Shown: positions 1-8,628, numbered from the stretch's first letter. The stretch: DNA of 28,095 nt from Mariniphaga sp. (GCA_013203525.1 JABMQB010000217.1:1-28095); one strand, 5' to 3'. Numbers and translations are program-made. The notes: generated by a model not told the origin, from the sequence alone.

Positions 1-479
1 AAAGCATCGTATGTTTTTCCATCTTTTTCTTTTACAATAGGTAACGGGCGCAACGACTTATTCAGAACTGTTAGTTCTTTTACATGGATAGATATTTCGC
101 CTACTTGTGTTTTGAAAACAAAGCCTTTAATTCCAATTATATCACCAATATCGAGGTATTTTTTGAATACATCGTTGTACATGGTTTTATTTTCACCGGG
201 GCAAATTTCATCACGGTTTACATACACCTGGATTCGCCCTGAGTGGTCCTGAATTTCAGCAAATGAAGCTTTACCCATTATTCTGCGACTCATTAACCTT
301 CCGGCAACGCAAACATCCTGAAAATTATTTTTTTCATCGTTAAAATCATTTTTGATTTCCGATGCTGTTGTGTTCACATGGTATTGAGCAGCCGGATACG
401 GATCAATCCCGGCCTCACGTATTTTTTGAAGCGAATTCCTTCGTATTTGTTCCTGTTCACTTAGCCCCAAACTATTCAT
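1..479 (-). CDS. lysS: Lysyl-tRNA synthetase, N-terminal part (cut by window edge)
   Basis: Class II lysyl-tRNA synthetase, which charges tRNA-Lys in the cytoplasm. Only the first 159 codons are in the window; the gene runs off the left edge. Reading from the ATG at 479 downwards, the protein starts MNSLGLSEQEQIRRNSLQKI and continues through REAGIDPYP, the typical start of bacterial LysRS. It then enters the OB-fold anticodon-binding domain (VAGRLMSRRIMGKASFAEIQ, DHSGRIQVYVNRD, IGIKGFVFKTQVGEISIHV). The catalytic motifs 1-3 lie outside the window. The start is well placed, about 23 bases after the predicted transcription start. Family assignment is secure; completeness cannot be judged. Confidence 0.95.
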   Translation of the reverse strand, partial: MNSLGLSEQEQIRRNSLQKIREAGIDPYPAAQYHVNTTASEIKNDFNDEKNNFQDVCVAGRLMSRRIMGKASFAEIQDHSGRIQVYVNRDEICPGENKTMYNDVFKKYLDIGDIIGIKGFVFKTQVGEISIHVKELTVLNKSLRPLPIVKEKDGKTYDA

Positions 480-508
480 AATTTAAACCTTAATTTTTTT
501 TGTTGCTG

Positions 509-516
509 CAAAGATA
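509..516 (-). promoter_or_regulatory. Bacteroidota -7 element (TATCTTTG) for lysS
   Basis: On the minus strand this reads TATCTTTG, a full match to the TAnnTTTG -7 element known from Bacteroidota sigma-ABfr promoters. A TTG lies upstream, but the spacer is only 16 bases against the usual 19-21, so the -33 box is weak. The predicted transcription start is about 23 bases before the lysS ATG. Confidence 0.65.
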
Positions 517-739
517 TAAAAGAAAGGTTATACAATTGGCATATTTATTGAGAGTGCAGCACCTTATTCCATAAGAAATATTAATTTCGCCGGAATTATT
601 TTTTGGAGATCAGAAACAGAAATAACTAAAAAAACCAACAAAGCCAAAATGAAACGAGCATGAGAAAAAGTTCTCACACATGAGGATGATTATTCAGCGA
701 GTTCCATGGGTTACTTAAAAAACAAACAATTATAAACAC

Positions 740-2005
740 ATGAAAAAACTATTAATTATCCTCATTTTTTCTTCTCTGACAATTTCCATGTTTTCACAAG
801 AAATAAATGAACCCGCTGATTCATTACGTAAAGACGCATTAAAAGTGTATATGGATGCCAATGATTATATAAAAAGAGAGATACCATTTATTAATTATGT
901 CCGTGACATTAAGGATGCTCAGGTATATATTATTGATACATCGGAAAGAACAGGTTCTGGTGGAAGGGAATATACATATTTTATTGAGGGACAGCATGAA
1001 TTTAAGGGGATGAGAGATACCGTTTCCGTTTCAACTTCACCAGATGATACCGACGATCAGAGAAGGTTGAAACAGGTTTCAATCCTGAAAATGGCATTAA
1101 TGCGTTATGTTGCCAAAACACCCTTATCAAAACATATTAATATAATTTTCACAAAGCCAATGCGGGAAGAAGTAACAACTGATAAATGGAATAGCTGGGT
1201 TTTCAGATCGCGGATAAGTGGATTTTTGATTGGACAAAAAACGTATAATTCAAGTGATATTAATAGTAGTATTTCAGCAAGTAGGGTTACAAAAGATTGG
1301 AAATTGATTTTTGACTTAAGTTACAACGAAGGGAATGATAAGTTTAAAATTGGAGATGAAACAATTTCAAGTATTAATAAGTCAACATCGGTTGAAGCAT
1401 TAGTTGTTAAAAGTATAAGTGATCATTGGTCAGTTGGTGGATCAGCTGAAGTTGGATCATCAACTTACCGGAACCATAAAATGAACATAAGCTTTATGCC
1501 CGGAATCGAATTTAATGTTTTTCCATATTCAGAATCAACTCGCAAGCAATTTAAATTTCTTTATTCTGCAGGTTATATATATCACGACTACGAAGAAATT
1601 ACAATTTATGAGAAGCTAAGTGAAAGTTTATGGGCTCACTCTCTGGATGCAACATATAGTGTAATTCAGAAATGGGGATCGATTAATATGGGTGTTGAAT
1701 GGAGTAATTATTTTCACGACTGGAATTTAAATAACCTGTCACTTTCAGGAAATATGGAATTTCGTATTACCAAAGGATTATCGTTTAATGTTGGTGGAGG
1801 TGCATCCTTGATTCACGACCAGGTTTCACTTGTTTTATCTGGAGCTACAGCCGAAGAAATCCTTACAAGACAAAAAGAACTCGAAACAAGTTATTCTTAC
1901 TTTACACATTTCGGATTAACATATACATTCGGATCAATTTTTAATAATGTTGTCAATCCACGTTTCCGGAACGGTGGAAGTGGAGGTATGATTATTATAA
2001 TGTAG
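740..2005 (+). CDS. Exported protein of an uncharacterised family, likely outer-membrane beta-barrel
   Basis: 421 residues with a signal peptide (MKKLLIILIFSSLTISMFSQ), so exported. Residues 48-84 carry the conserved block IPFINYVRDIKDAQV, then TGSGGREYTYFIEG. I recognise this F-x-NYVRDxxDAxV...TGxGGREYT...FxG signature from a broad set of uncharacterised proteins in Bacteroidota and related phyla, but know of no assigned function. From about residue 150 to the end the sequence alternates polar and hydrophobic/aromatic residues in 8-12-residue strands (for example WKLIFDLSYNEG, HWSVGGSAEVGSSTY, SINMGVEWSNYF, LSFNVGGGASLI), which suggests an outer-membrane beta-barrel. The gene stands alone, divergent from lysS. 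No good TAnnTTTG promoter or Shine-Dalgarno site is visible upstream. Function unknown. Confidence 0.85.
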   Translation: MKKLLIILIFSSLTISMFSQEINEPADSLRKDALKVYMDANDYIKREIPFINYVRDIKDAQVYIIDTSERTGSGGREYTYFIEGQHEFKGMRDTVSVSTSPDDTDDQRRLKQVSILKMALMRYVAKTPLSKHINIIFTKPMREEVTTDKWNSWVFRSRISGFLIGQKTYNSSDINSSISASRVTKDWKLIFDLSYNEGNDKFKIGDETISSINKSTSVEALVVKSISDHWSVGGSAEVGSSTYRNHKMNISFMPGIEFNVFPYSESTRKQFKFLYSAGYIYHDYEEITIYEKLSESLWAHSLDATYSVIQKWGSINMGVEWSNYFHDWNLNNLSLSGNMEFRITKGLSFNVGGGASLIHDQVSLVLSGATAEEILTRQKELETSYSYFTHFGLTYTFGSIFNNVVNPRFRNGGSGGMIIIM

Positions 2006-2114
2006 AAACAAGTAAAATTTGATAAATTCCTGAATACTAAAAGATTCAAAAAAACGACATTTTTAAATAAGCGGTGTAAACGCACATTTGTTTTAATTAT
2101 CGTTTAGCATTTTG

Positions 2115-2122
2115 TATCTTTG
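2115..2122 (+). promoter_or_regulatory. Bacteroidota -7 element (TATCTTTG) for recJ
   Basis: TATCTTTG matches TAnnTTTG and sits 35 bases before the recJ ATG. A TTTG at 2087-2090 is the nearest -33 candidate, but its 24-base spacer is longer than usual; TTTT at 2091-2094 would give 20. Confidence 0.6.
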
Positions 2123-2157
2123 GCAACTTACAAAAATGGCAGTAACAAAGGTATTGA

Positions 2158-3891
2158 ATGGAACGAGTTTGGAGAGTAAAACCACAAGGCGACATTAATG
2201 AAATAAAGCACCTTTCGGCAGCATTAAATGTCGATATGGTTATTGCCAATTTAATGGTTCAACGTGGAATTAAAACCTACAACGAAGCTAAAGCATTTTT
2301 CCGCCCACGTTTAAGCGACCTTCATGATCCTTTCCTGATGAAAGATATGGACAAGGCTGTTGAGCGGCTTGAACGGGCCATTCAGGATGGTGAGAAAGTT
2401 ATGATATATGGCGACTATGATGTGGACGGTACCACTTCGGTGGCACTTATGTACCTCTTTTTGAAAAGCCGGATTAAAGAACTTGAATTTTACATTCCTG
2501 ATCGATATTCAGAAGGATATGGAATTTCACCTGTAAGTATTGAATATGCAATAAAGGAAAAATTCTCATTGGTTATTGTTCTTGATTGTGGAATTAAAGC
2601 TATTGAAAAAATTGCTTATGCCAAGAAAAATGGATTGGATTTTGTAATCTGCGACCATCATAATCCCGATGATGTTATTCCTGATGCATACGCTGTTCTT
2701 GATCCCAAAAGGCCTGATTGCAATTATCCGTATAAAGATCTTTCAGGATGTGGCGTTGGGTTTAAATACATTCAGGGTTATTGTGAAAAAAATGAGGTTT
2801 CGTTAACCGAGGTGTACGACCTGCTCGACCTGGTTGTGGTTAGTATTGCTTCGGATATTGTGCCAGTTAGCGGCGAAAACAGGGTGTTGGCACATTACGG
2901 ATTAAAAAAATTAAATTCAAACCCCGGGCTGGGTTTAAAAACCATTATAGGCTTTTCGGGTTTAAATAGCGATGGGATTACAATAAGTGATATTGTATTT
3001 AAAATCGGGCCACGCTTAAATGCATCTGGAAGGATTGAGCATGGGAAAAAATCAGTCGAAATTTTGGTTGCCGATAACGAAGCAGAAGCTGCAAACCTGG
3101 GCGATGAAATAAATGCATATAACGAAATTAGAAAAACACTGGATAGGGATATTACCCAGGAAGCCCTTGATATGATGCAGAATAGTGAATTTTTGCGTGA
3201 TAGGAAAAGCACCGTATTATATAACCGCGATTGGCATAAAGGAGTTGTAGGAATTGTTGCTTCCAGATTAACTGAATATTATTACCGGCCTACTGTTATT
3301 TTAACCGAATCAAACGGAGTTGCCACCGGATCGGCAAGGTCGGTTAAAGATTTTGATTTATATGAAGCAATTAGCTCATGTAGCGACTTGTTGGAATCAT
3401 ATGGAGGCCATATGTATGCTGCGGGGCTTACAATGAAAATTGAAAATATTGCAACGTTTGCCGAAAGATTTGAAGAAATTGTAGCAAACTCACTAACCGA
3501 GGCACAACAAATACATTCTGTGGATGTGGATGCTAAAATAATGCTAAGCGAAATTAGCCCTAAGTTTTACAGGGTATTAAAACAATTTGCTCCATTCGGA
3601 CCTCATAATATGCTACCGGTATTTGTTTCTGAAGATGTGCTTGATCCCGGGTCAAGCAGGCTTGTTGGGAAAAATGAGGAACATATAAAACTGGATTTGG
3701 TAGAGCCTGATTTTAATTCGGAAGTGTTTGCCGGGATTGCATTTAACCAATCCGATAAATTCGATATTATTACCTCAGGATTACCTTTTGATATTTGCTA
3801 TTCAGTGGTTGAAAATGAATTCAGAGGGAAAAAAACCCTTCAGTTATATACCCGTGATATCGGGACAAAAGACTCTAAACAATTATTATAA
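2158..3891 (+). CDS. recJ: Single-stranded-DNA-specific 5'-3' exonuclease RecJ
   Basis: 577 residues, the normal length for RecJ, which degrades single-stranded DNA 5' to 3' in recombination and mismatch repair. The DHH phosphoesterase core is complete: IYGDYDVDGT (residues 83-91, metal-binding Asp 86, 88 and 90), VLDCG (Asp 143), the family signature CDHHNP (165-170), and SIASDIVPV near residue 233. PRLNASGR follows at about 285. The DHHA1 half has YGGHMYAAGLT near residue 420, and a C-terminal OB-like part ends the protein. An out-of-frame ATG at 2136 precedes the start, but only the 2158 frame gives RecJ. The last six bases overlap the 3' end of the convergent HAD gene. Confidence 0.97.
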   Translation: MERVWRVKPQGDINEIKHLSAALNVDMVIANLMVQRGIKTYNEAKAFFRPRLSDLHDPFLMKDMDKAVERLERAIQDGEKVMIYGDYDVDGTTSVALMYLFLKSRIKELEFYIPDRYSEGYGISPVSIEYAIKEKFSLVIVLDCGIKAIEKIAYAKKNGLDFVICDHHNPDDVIPDAYAVLDPKRPDCNYPYKDLSGCGVGFKYIQGYCEKNEVSLTEVYDLLDLVVVSIASDIVPVSGENRVLAHYGLKKLNSNPGLGLKTIIGFSGLNSDGITISDIVFKIGPRLNASGRIEHGKKSVEILVADNEAEAANLGDEINAYNEIRKTLDRDITQEALDMMQNSEFLRDRKSTVLYNRDWHKGVVGIVASRLTEYYYRPTVILTESNGVATGSARSVKDFDLYEAISSCSDLLESYGGHMYAAGLTMKIENIATFAERFEEIVANSLTEAQQIHSVDVDAKIMLSEISPKFYRVLKQFAPFGPHNMLPVFVSEDVLDPGSSRLVGKNEEHIKLDLVEPDFNSEVFAGIAFNQSDKFDIITSGLPFDICYSVVENEFRGKKTLQLYTRDIGTKDSKQLL

Positions 3892-4566
3892 AATCTCAAG
3901 TAGTTCTTCTATTGAATTAAAGACAGATGCAGTGGTTGATTGCAGTCTTTTTTTTGATTGGTGCCCGTTGGCAATCAAAATACAATCAATACCCAATTCA
4001 GTAGCTACTTCAAAATCATGAATAGTATCACCAATAATGCAGGCCTCTTTTTTATTTATTCCTGAATTACTTAATAACAATCTGCCCTGATCAATTTTCG
4101 AAACTGCATAATGGTCATTAAGTCCGGCAATAACTTCGAAAAAATTAGTAATCTGGTGGTGGTTTAATGTTTGTTCAAGCATATCCTGTTTCATTGCCGA
4201 TAATACAAACTGCCTGATATTCTTTGCTTGTAAAACTTTTAAAATATGTTTTGCTGTTGTATGTAAATTACATTGAAATACTCCTGCATTATACCGATCG
4301 ATAAATTGTTGGGCAGGAACTGCAAAATCTTCTTTAGTAAAGTCAAATCCAGACTTTTCATAGTATTTTTTTACCGGGAAAGTAAAAACTTCTTTATACT
4401 TATCTTTCGATAATAATGGAAGATTACGATCGGCAAGAAGTGTATTTATTGTTTTAACACAAAAATCACTATCGTTTAGCAGCGTTCCATTCCAGTCCCA
4501 GATTATTGATGTGAAAGAGATTTTTTTTTGGATTCTAAAAATTGGCATTGATAACTGGATTGGCAT
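3886..4566 (-). CDS. HAD-superfamily hydrolase, phosphoglycolate phosphatase-like
   Basis: Cytoplasmic HAD phosphatase of up to 226 residues. Motif I is IIWDWNGTLLND (nucleophile Asp 24), followed by a helical cap. Motif II is the LSA in FVLSAMKQD, and motif IV is ACIIGDTIHDFEVA (GDTxxD, magnesium binding). The usual DxDGT is DxNGT here, so the second aspartate is asparagine; this DWNGT form recurs in Gph-like proteins from Bacteroidota and Firmicutes as I recall. Substrate unknown; phosphoglycolate or another small phosphomonoester is possible. Both possible ATG starts (4566 and 4548, the latter giving 220 residues) lie inside the upstream acyltransferase gene, so the two are probably translationally coupled. 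Its 3' end overlaps recJ by six bases. Confidence 0.88.
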   Translation of the reverse strand: MPIQLSMPIFRIQKKISFTSIIWDWNGTLLNDSDFCVKTINTLLADRNLPLLSKDKYKEVFTFPVKKYYEKSGFDFTKEDFAVPAQQFIDRYNAGVFQCNLHTTAKHILKVLQAKNIRQFVLSAMKQDMLEQTLNHHQITNFFEVIAGLNDHYAVSKIDQGRLLLSNSGINKKEACIIGDTIHDFEVATELGIDCILIANGHQSKKRLQSTTASVFNSIEELLEIL

Positions 4567-5668
4567 ATAAATTCAAAAACCGGGCTTTAATATCATCCGG
4601 ATTCCCGTTGATTTCAGATTGTGCTTCTTTTATCAGTGCAGAAAATATTTTTATATCATCTTCAGAATATTTGTTTTTATATGTATCACTTCCCTTAAGC
4701 ATATCAAAAGCAATAAAGTTATTTGGCCAAAGCTTAAATTGTTTATGAATATGTTCATCTATTGAACATGCAAGTTGCTGAAATAATTCATTCGGACGTT
4801 CATCAGTATTGAATCCCATTATTTCTGAATTAAGTGGCTCTCCAAAAGAGAAATGAATACGTCCTTTTTGATCAAACATTCCACGGGCCATACTTTTTAA
4901 ATCATCTTTACTGGTTTTAACATATCCTTCATCCCCTTCTTTTTCTATCAGTTCTTTAATTTTTCCGGTACCACAGGGTTCTATTTCATATGATATTGAA
5001 ACCGGGACAATATTTAATTCAGAAAAACCTTCGGTGAAGCTTTTCCGGTTATTCATATTTAACATTTTTAAAAGCCCGACTTGTGTCATATCGGCGCCAT
5101 CTTTTGTTCGCCCTTCTCGCTGGGCAATCCAAATTGAAATATTTTCTTTAGTAATAGAATGTCGAATATATTCTGATACCTTTTGAGAAGTAGCCAACAA
5201 TTCTCTTGATGTGGCATCCCGGTTTATTATAAAAGTACGGTTTAGTTTAACTACATGTTCAATCCAATCAAGTATAAGTAAATTACTTCCAATAGCAATC
5301 TGGGTTGTATTCATCCCATTCTTGAAAATAAGATAATTCAGGAGTGCTGAATCAAGGATAATATCACGGTGGTTTGAAATAAAAAGGTATGCTTTATCTT
5401 TTTCAAGGTGCTCCATCCCATCAAAAGTAAGGCCTTTTGTGGTGGTTGAAATTACCATTTTTAATAACTCATAAATATAGTTATACTGCAGATCTTCAAT
5501 GGTTTGAAATGTTGAAAGCAGCTGTTTTGTTTGTTTGATTTTTCCCGGATCGTTGTAAATATGCATTAAAACCCTGTCAAAAACCGGGTCTGCTAATAAT
5601 AGCTGCATTTTTTCTTTTACTTCATGATTATAATAGGGCCTGATATCATCGAAATTTGGAATATTCAT
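4535..5668 (-). CDS. PlsB-like glycerol-3-phosphate/lysophosphatidate acyltransferase family protein
   Basis: 377 residues with a PlsC/PlsB-type acyltransferase domain, so a probable role in phospholipid synthesis at the inner membrane. Motif I is FISNHRDIILDS (His 100). Motif II is the NRTFIINRD block (143-151). Motif III is AQREGRTKDG (182-191, the EGxRxxxG element). Motif IV is ELNIVPVSISYE, very like the PlsB VPISISYE block. In motif I the acidic residues are at +2 and +6 from the histidine rather than the canonical +5 (HX4D). There is no strong transmembrane helix. The gene lies 45 bases downstream of the helix-hairpin-helix barrel gene and overlaps the HAD gene. Acyl donor and acceptor cannot be read from the sequence. 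Confidence 0.85.
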   Translation of the reverse strand: MNIPNFDDIRPYYNHEVKEKMQLLLADPVFDRVLMHIYNDPGKIKQTKQLLSTFQTIEDLQYNYIYELLKMVISTTTKGLTFDGMEHLEKDKAYLFISNHRDIILDSALLNYLIFKNGMNTTQIAIGSNLLILDWIEHVVKLNRTFIINRDATSRELLATSQKVSEYIRHSITKENISIWIAQREGRTKDGADMTQVGLLKMLNMNNRKSFTEGFSELNIVPVSISYEIEPCGTGKIKELIEKEGDEGYVKTSKDDLKSMARGMFDQKGRIHFSFGEPLNSEIMGFNTDERPNELFQQLACSIDEHIHKQFKLWPNNFIAFDMLKGSDTYKNKYSEDDIKIFSALIKEAQSEINGNPDDIKARFLNLYANPVINANF

Positions 5669-5683
5669 TTAGCGTTAGATTGA

Positions 5684-5718
5684 TTTAGCACGGCAAATTA
5701 ACAAAATAAAGTGCTAAA
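5684..5718 (-). promoter_or_regulatory. Inverted repeat in the junction between two minus-strand genes
   Basis: Perfect 8-base arms TTTAGCAC (5684-5691) and GTGCTAAA (5711-5718) flank a 19-base AT-rich spacer. One arm includes the stop codon of the upstream helix-hairpin-helix gene, and the repeat ends 16 bases before the acyltransferase ATG. There is no T-run after it on the minus strand, so it is not a standard terminator. It could be an mRNA processing or stability hairpin, an operator, or chance. Confidence 0.4.
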
Positions 5719-7744
5719 ATTTTAATCTCGACTGAAATTTAACTTCTGTTATATTTTTTCCGTCAATTTCATTATTCCCTGAACCAATTGATTCGGTATC
5801 TAAAAATGAAGTGTTTGCAATCTTAAACCACAAATCCCAATTATCTGAAATCCTGTATTTTAAGTTTATGTAGGCTCTTATACTTTTATCAAAATAACCT
5901 GGCATTGAGTAGTTGTATAAAAGATCATTTTCGTAAGCATATATTCTTGAGTTGTAACTATCAGTCTGAATATAGGCAATGCGTATTTGGGTTGTTAACG
6001 GAAGTTTTTCAGGAGAAAATATGATATCCTGATAAACCATAAATCCATTTTCTGTTTCTGATTTTTTGTAAAACGAGTATTCAATCCTGTTTCTGAACTT
6101 CCAGGTATCTGAATAATCAAATTTAAAATTTAACCTCAATCTTCTGGTTTGTAAATCTGAATTAATATATTTTTCTTCCTCAATAGTTTTTACTTCTTTT
6201 TTTTCGCTTTTATATCGAATATACATTTGAATCTTATCGGATAGCAAATAATCAAACCTGGCAACTAAATCGTGTCCTGTCGAAGGAGCAATTGTTGTAT
6301 AAGTTAGCCAGGGGGATTTGTAATAATCGGTATATGCAGAAAATCTGAATTTTGGAATTGGGAGAAGTTTTATTCCGGCATAAAAACCCGTTTCATTATT
6401 AATACCTGAATTTTCGGCAAATACATTACCCGTTAAGGTTTGGTAGTTTTTATCAAAATGCCTGAAAAGAAATGAAAAACTTACCTGGTCGTGAATATGA
6501 GCCAGTATTCCCTGGATGAAAGCTTTTCCTCCCGATTTTGAAATGGCACTTTCACCAAAAAACTGATACTTTCCGGCTACATAATAGTAATCTAATCCAA
6601 AATTAATATTTTCTTTTCCTGAAAAACGATAAAAATTATAGGGATCATTATCACGAATAAATGGGATATTAAATTTTTGATAGAATAAAGTTGCACCCAG
6701 TTTTAATCTGTTTTTCTGAAAAGTCATTATTGTACCTAACGAAGTTTCCGATATACTTTTTTCATCCTCGTTTTCATTTTCAGTACGGTGGTACCCCGAT
6801 GTTTGAAGACTGGTGAAATAAAGAGTATTTTCTAAGGTTTCCAGGTTGGCATCTCTTTTTTTATGCGAAACAAAAAATTGAAATTTCCAATCCTTGAATT
6901 CAAGTTTAGTGCCAATTCCACGGAAATAGCGATTTTCATCAGTGGAAGAATAGGATCTGATTCCCCGGCCACTTTTTATAATCTGTATTGTTTCATCTGT
7001 TTTTCGTTGAGCAAAACCCTGCCATAAAATCAATCCCTGCCCCGATTGTACCCAAAAATCACCCACTGAAATTTTCACCACAGAATTCATATTTATACTA
7101 AAATAGCCTGAATAATAATCGAACCCGGTTTTGTTTGATCCCTTGAAGAATGCTTCCCCTGCATCTTTTTCGGCTGTAAAACCAGCTTTTATTTTATCGC
7201 CAAGTTCAAACAGATATCGGGTATAAAGTTTTTCAGGAGTTCCTTCATAAGCAGGTGACCTATCTTCTTCTTTTTTAAATCCTTTTTGTTTTTGCAAAAT
7301 CCGTGTCGATCGAATTATTATTTGGTGATTTGCATACTGATAAGAATTTAGTAAGTTTTCAGCATTTAATTCAAATGAAATAAAAGGTTCAATTTTTTCG
7401 AGTAAAGTCCTGTCTAATCCTTCCAAAATATTTAACTCGAAAATAGATAATATCGGACCATTTTCTAATCGATATGTTAATATCTGATTTATTTGATAAT
7501 CATTTAAAAGATGAAGTTTTATCAATTCATCCTTGGTTGCAGAATTAATAATTAATGGATATTCATAAAAAGTTTCGAGGTCTTCAAAAACGGATGAAAA
7601 GTCAGTTTCTTCATCTAATCCTTCCATAATTATTTCAATAATTTCTTCAAAAGAATAGGTTTGAGTTGGTTTTTTTTGGGAAATTCCTTGAAATGAAATT
7701 ATAATGAAAAACACCAGTAATATGCAATATTTATTCCTACTCAT
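5714..7744 (-). CDS. Helix-hairpin-helix domain fused to a putative outer-membrane beta-barrel
   Basis: 676 residues. A signal peptide (MSRNKYCILLVFFIIISFQG) is followed by an acidic stretch (about 30-60). Residues 66-122 form a ComEA-like tandem helix-hairpin-helix: INSATKDELIKLHLL, ILTYRLENGPILSIFELNIL, EGLDRTLLEKIEPFI. The N-x-A-T-x-x-E-L start and the YR-ENG / FEL pattern match ComEA, but the GIG hairpins that grip DNA phosphates are degenerate (LLN, GLD). About 540 residues of alternating aromatic strands then run to a terminal phenylalanine (VKFQSRLKF), as in outer-membrane barrels. The ATG overlaps the stop of the PorV-like gene by ATGA, so the two are probably co-translated. The architecture recurs in Bacteroidota; its function is not known to me. 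Confidence 0.8.
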   Translation of the reverse strand: MSRNKYCILLVFFIIISFQGISQKKPTQTYSFEEIIEIIMEGLDEETDFSSVFEDLETFYEYPLIINSATKDELIKLHLLNDYQINQILTYRLENGPILSIFELNILEGLDRTLLEKIEPFISFELNAENLLNSYQYANHQIIIRSTRILQKQKGFKKEEDRSPAYEGTPEKLYTRYLFELGDKIKAGFTAEKDAGEAFFKGSNKTGFDYYSGYFSINMNSVVKISVGDFWVQSGQGLILWQGFAQRKTDETIQIIKSGRGIRSYSSTDENRYFRGIGTKLEFKDWKFQFFVSHKKRDANLETLENTLYFTSLQTSGYHRTENENEDEKSISETSLGTIMTFQKNRLKLGATLFYQKFNIPFIRDNDPYNFYRFSGKENINFGLDYYYVAGKYQFFGESAISKSGGKAFIQGILAHIHDQVSFSFLFRHFDKNYQTLTGNVFAENSGINNETGFYAGIKLLPIPKFRFSAYTDYYKSPWLTYTTIAPSTGHDLVARFDYLLSDKIQMYIRYKSEKKEVKTIEEEKYINSDLQTRRLRLNFKFDYSDTWKFRNRIEYSFYKKSETENGFMVYQDIIFSPEKLPLTTQIRIAYIQTDSYNSRIYAYENDLLYNYSMPGYFDKSIRAYINLKYRISDNWDLWFKIANTSFLDTESIGSGNNEIDGKNITEVKFQSRLKF

Positions 7745-8556
7745 TTCAGGTTAAATTGAAGTGAAACTGAAGGAGTAATTCCCAGGTTGCCATGGTAATA
7801 AAATCCAATGTCAGTAGTAATTTTACCCATTTTATAACCTATTCCGGTAGTGTAGGCAAAGGGTTCACCCGAAACTCCAAAACGAATAGTCAGATTTTCA
7901 AGGAAAAGAAATTCTGCCCCGGATTTAATAATTGTTTTTTCTTCGGAATTTTTTTCAATTTCAAATCCAAGTAATAAATATTCAGAAATATATATACTTC
8001 CACCGGCACGAATTGTTGTCGGGAGTTTTATTTCTTCAGTAAATGATTTTATTCCCTGGCGTAATGGATTAAACACATGGACTCCCAGGTCAAATTTTTC
8101 TGAGATTCTATAAAGCAGTCCACCTTCAAATGTAACACATCCTTTGGCACGGCTGTTTTCGGGAAGAATAGAAGCAAGGTAATCGATTTGAATACCCGCT
8201 GAAATTCGCTTCCCTAATTGTTTCGAAAAGGCAAGCCCAAGTTTTGTTTCTTTGAATTGCCCCGTTCCAAATTGTGAATAACCAAGCCCAAATGTTCCTG
8301 TTTTTGTTGGAATAATTACTGTACCTGCCATTTGAGCCAATTCTTTTAATCCGAATTGAGAAGAATAATAAACAGCTCCCGAAATACTTTTAATATTAAC
8401 TAATCCTGCCTGGTTATGAAAAGTTCCCCAAACATCGGGAAAAGCAATAAATGCATCAGATAAAGCTAATGCACGTGCTCCTACATAAGGATTTTCTATT
8501 GCAGGTGTTTTGCTGCAAAAAAGAATAAACAGGAAGAGGGCAACATATTTTTTCAT
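7741..8556 (-). CDS. PorV/FadL-like outer-membrane protein
   Basis: 271 residues with a signal peptide (MKKYVALFLFILFCSKTPA). The mature start, NPYVGARALALSDAFIAFPD followed by VWGTFHNQAGL, is the hallmark of the PorV/PorQ/UPF0164 group, where GAR..A.G.A......D....NPAGL opens a FadL-type barrel. The rest is beta-strands to the end (SVSLQFNLK). PorV and PorQ serve the type IX secretion system, but this gene is too short and too diverged to be called PorV. The stop codon (TGA) overlaps the start of the helix-hairpin-helix barrel gene, so the two probably act together in the outer membrane. No clear promoter is visible upstream. Confidence 0.8.
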   Translation of the reverse strand: MKKYVALFLFILFCSKTPAIENPYVGARALALSDAFIAFPDVWGTFHNQAGLVNIKSISGAVYYSSQFGLKELAQMAGTVIIPTKTGTFGLGYSQFGTGQFKETKLGLAFSKQLGKRISAGIQIDYLASILPENSRAKGCVTFEGGLLYRISEKFDLGVHVFNPLRQGIKSFTEEIKLPTTIRAGGSIYISEYLLLGFEIEKNSEEKTIIKSGAEFLFLENLTIRFGVSGEPFAYTTGIGYKMGKITTDIGFYYHGNLGITPSVSLQFNLK

Positions 8557-8628
8557 ATTCTGGTAATACGCTTATGTTTGAGAAATATTACGTATCAGCA
8601 AGTTACAAAAAAATTAACTTTTATACAA

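Noticed and set aside
2136..2198. A 20-codon upstream ORF overlapping the recJ start
   Set aside because: It is short and out of frame, and no conservation can be shown; the product (MAVTKVLNGTSLESKTTRRH) resembles nothing.
7741..8556. Calling the FadL-like gene porV of the type IX secretion system
   Set aside because: It is shorter than PorV and lacks adjacent porU; the resemblance is confined to the N-terminal GAR...NQAGL block shared by the whole superfamily.
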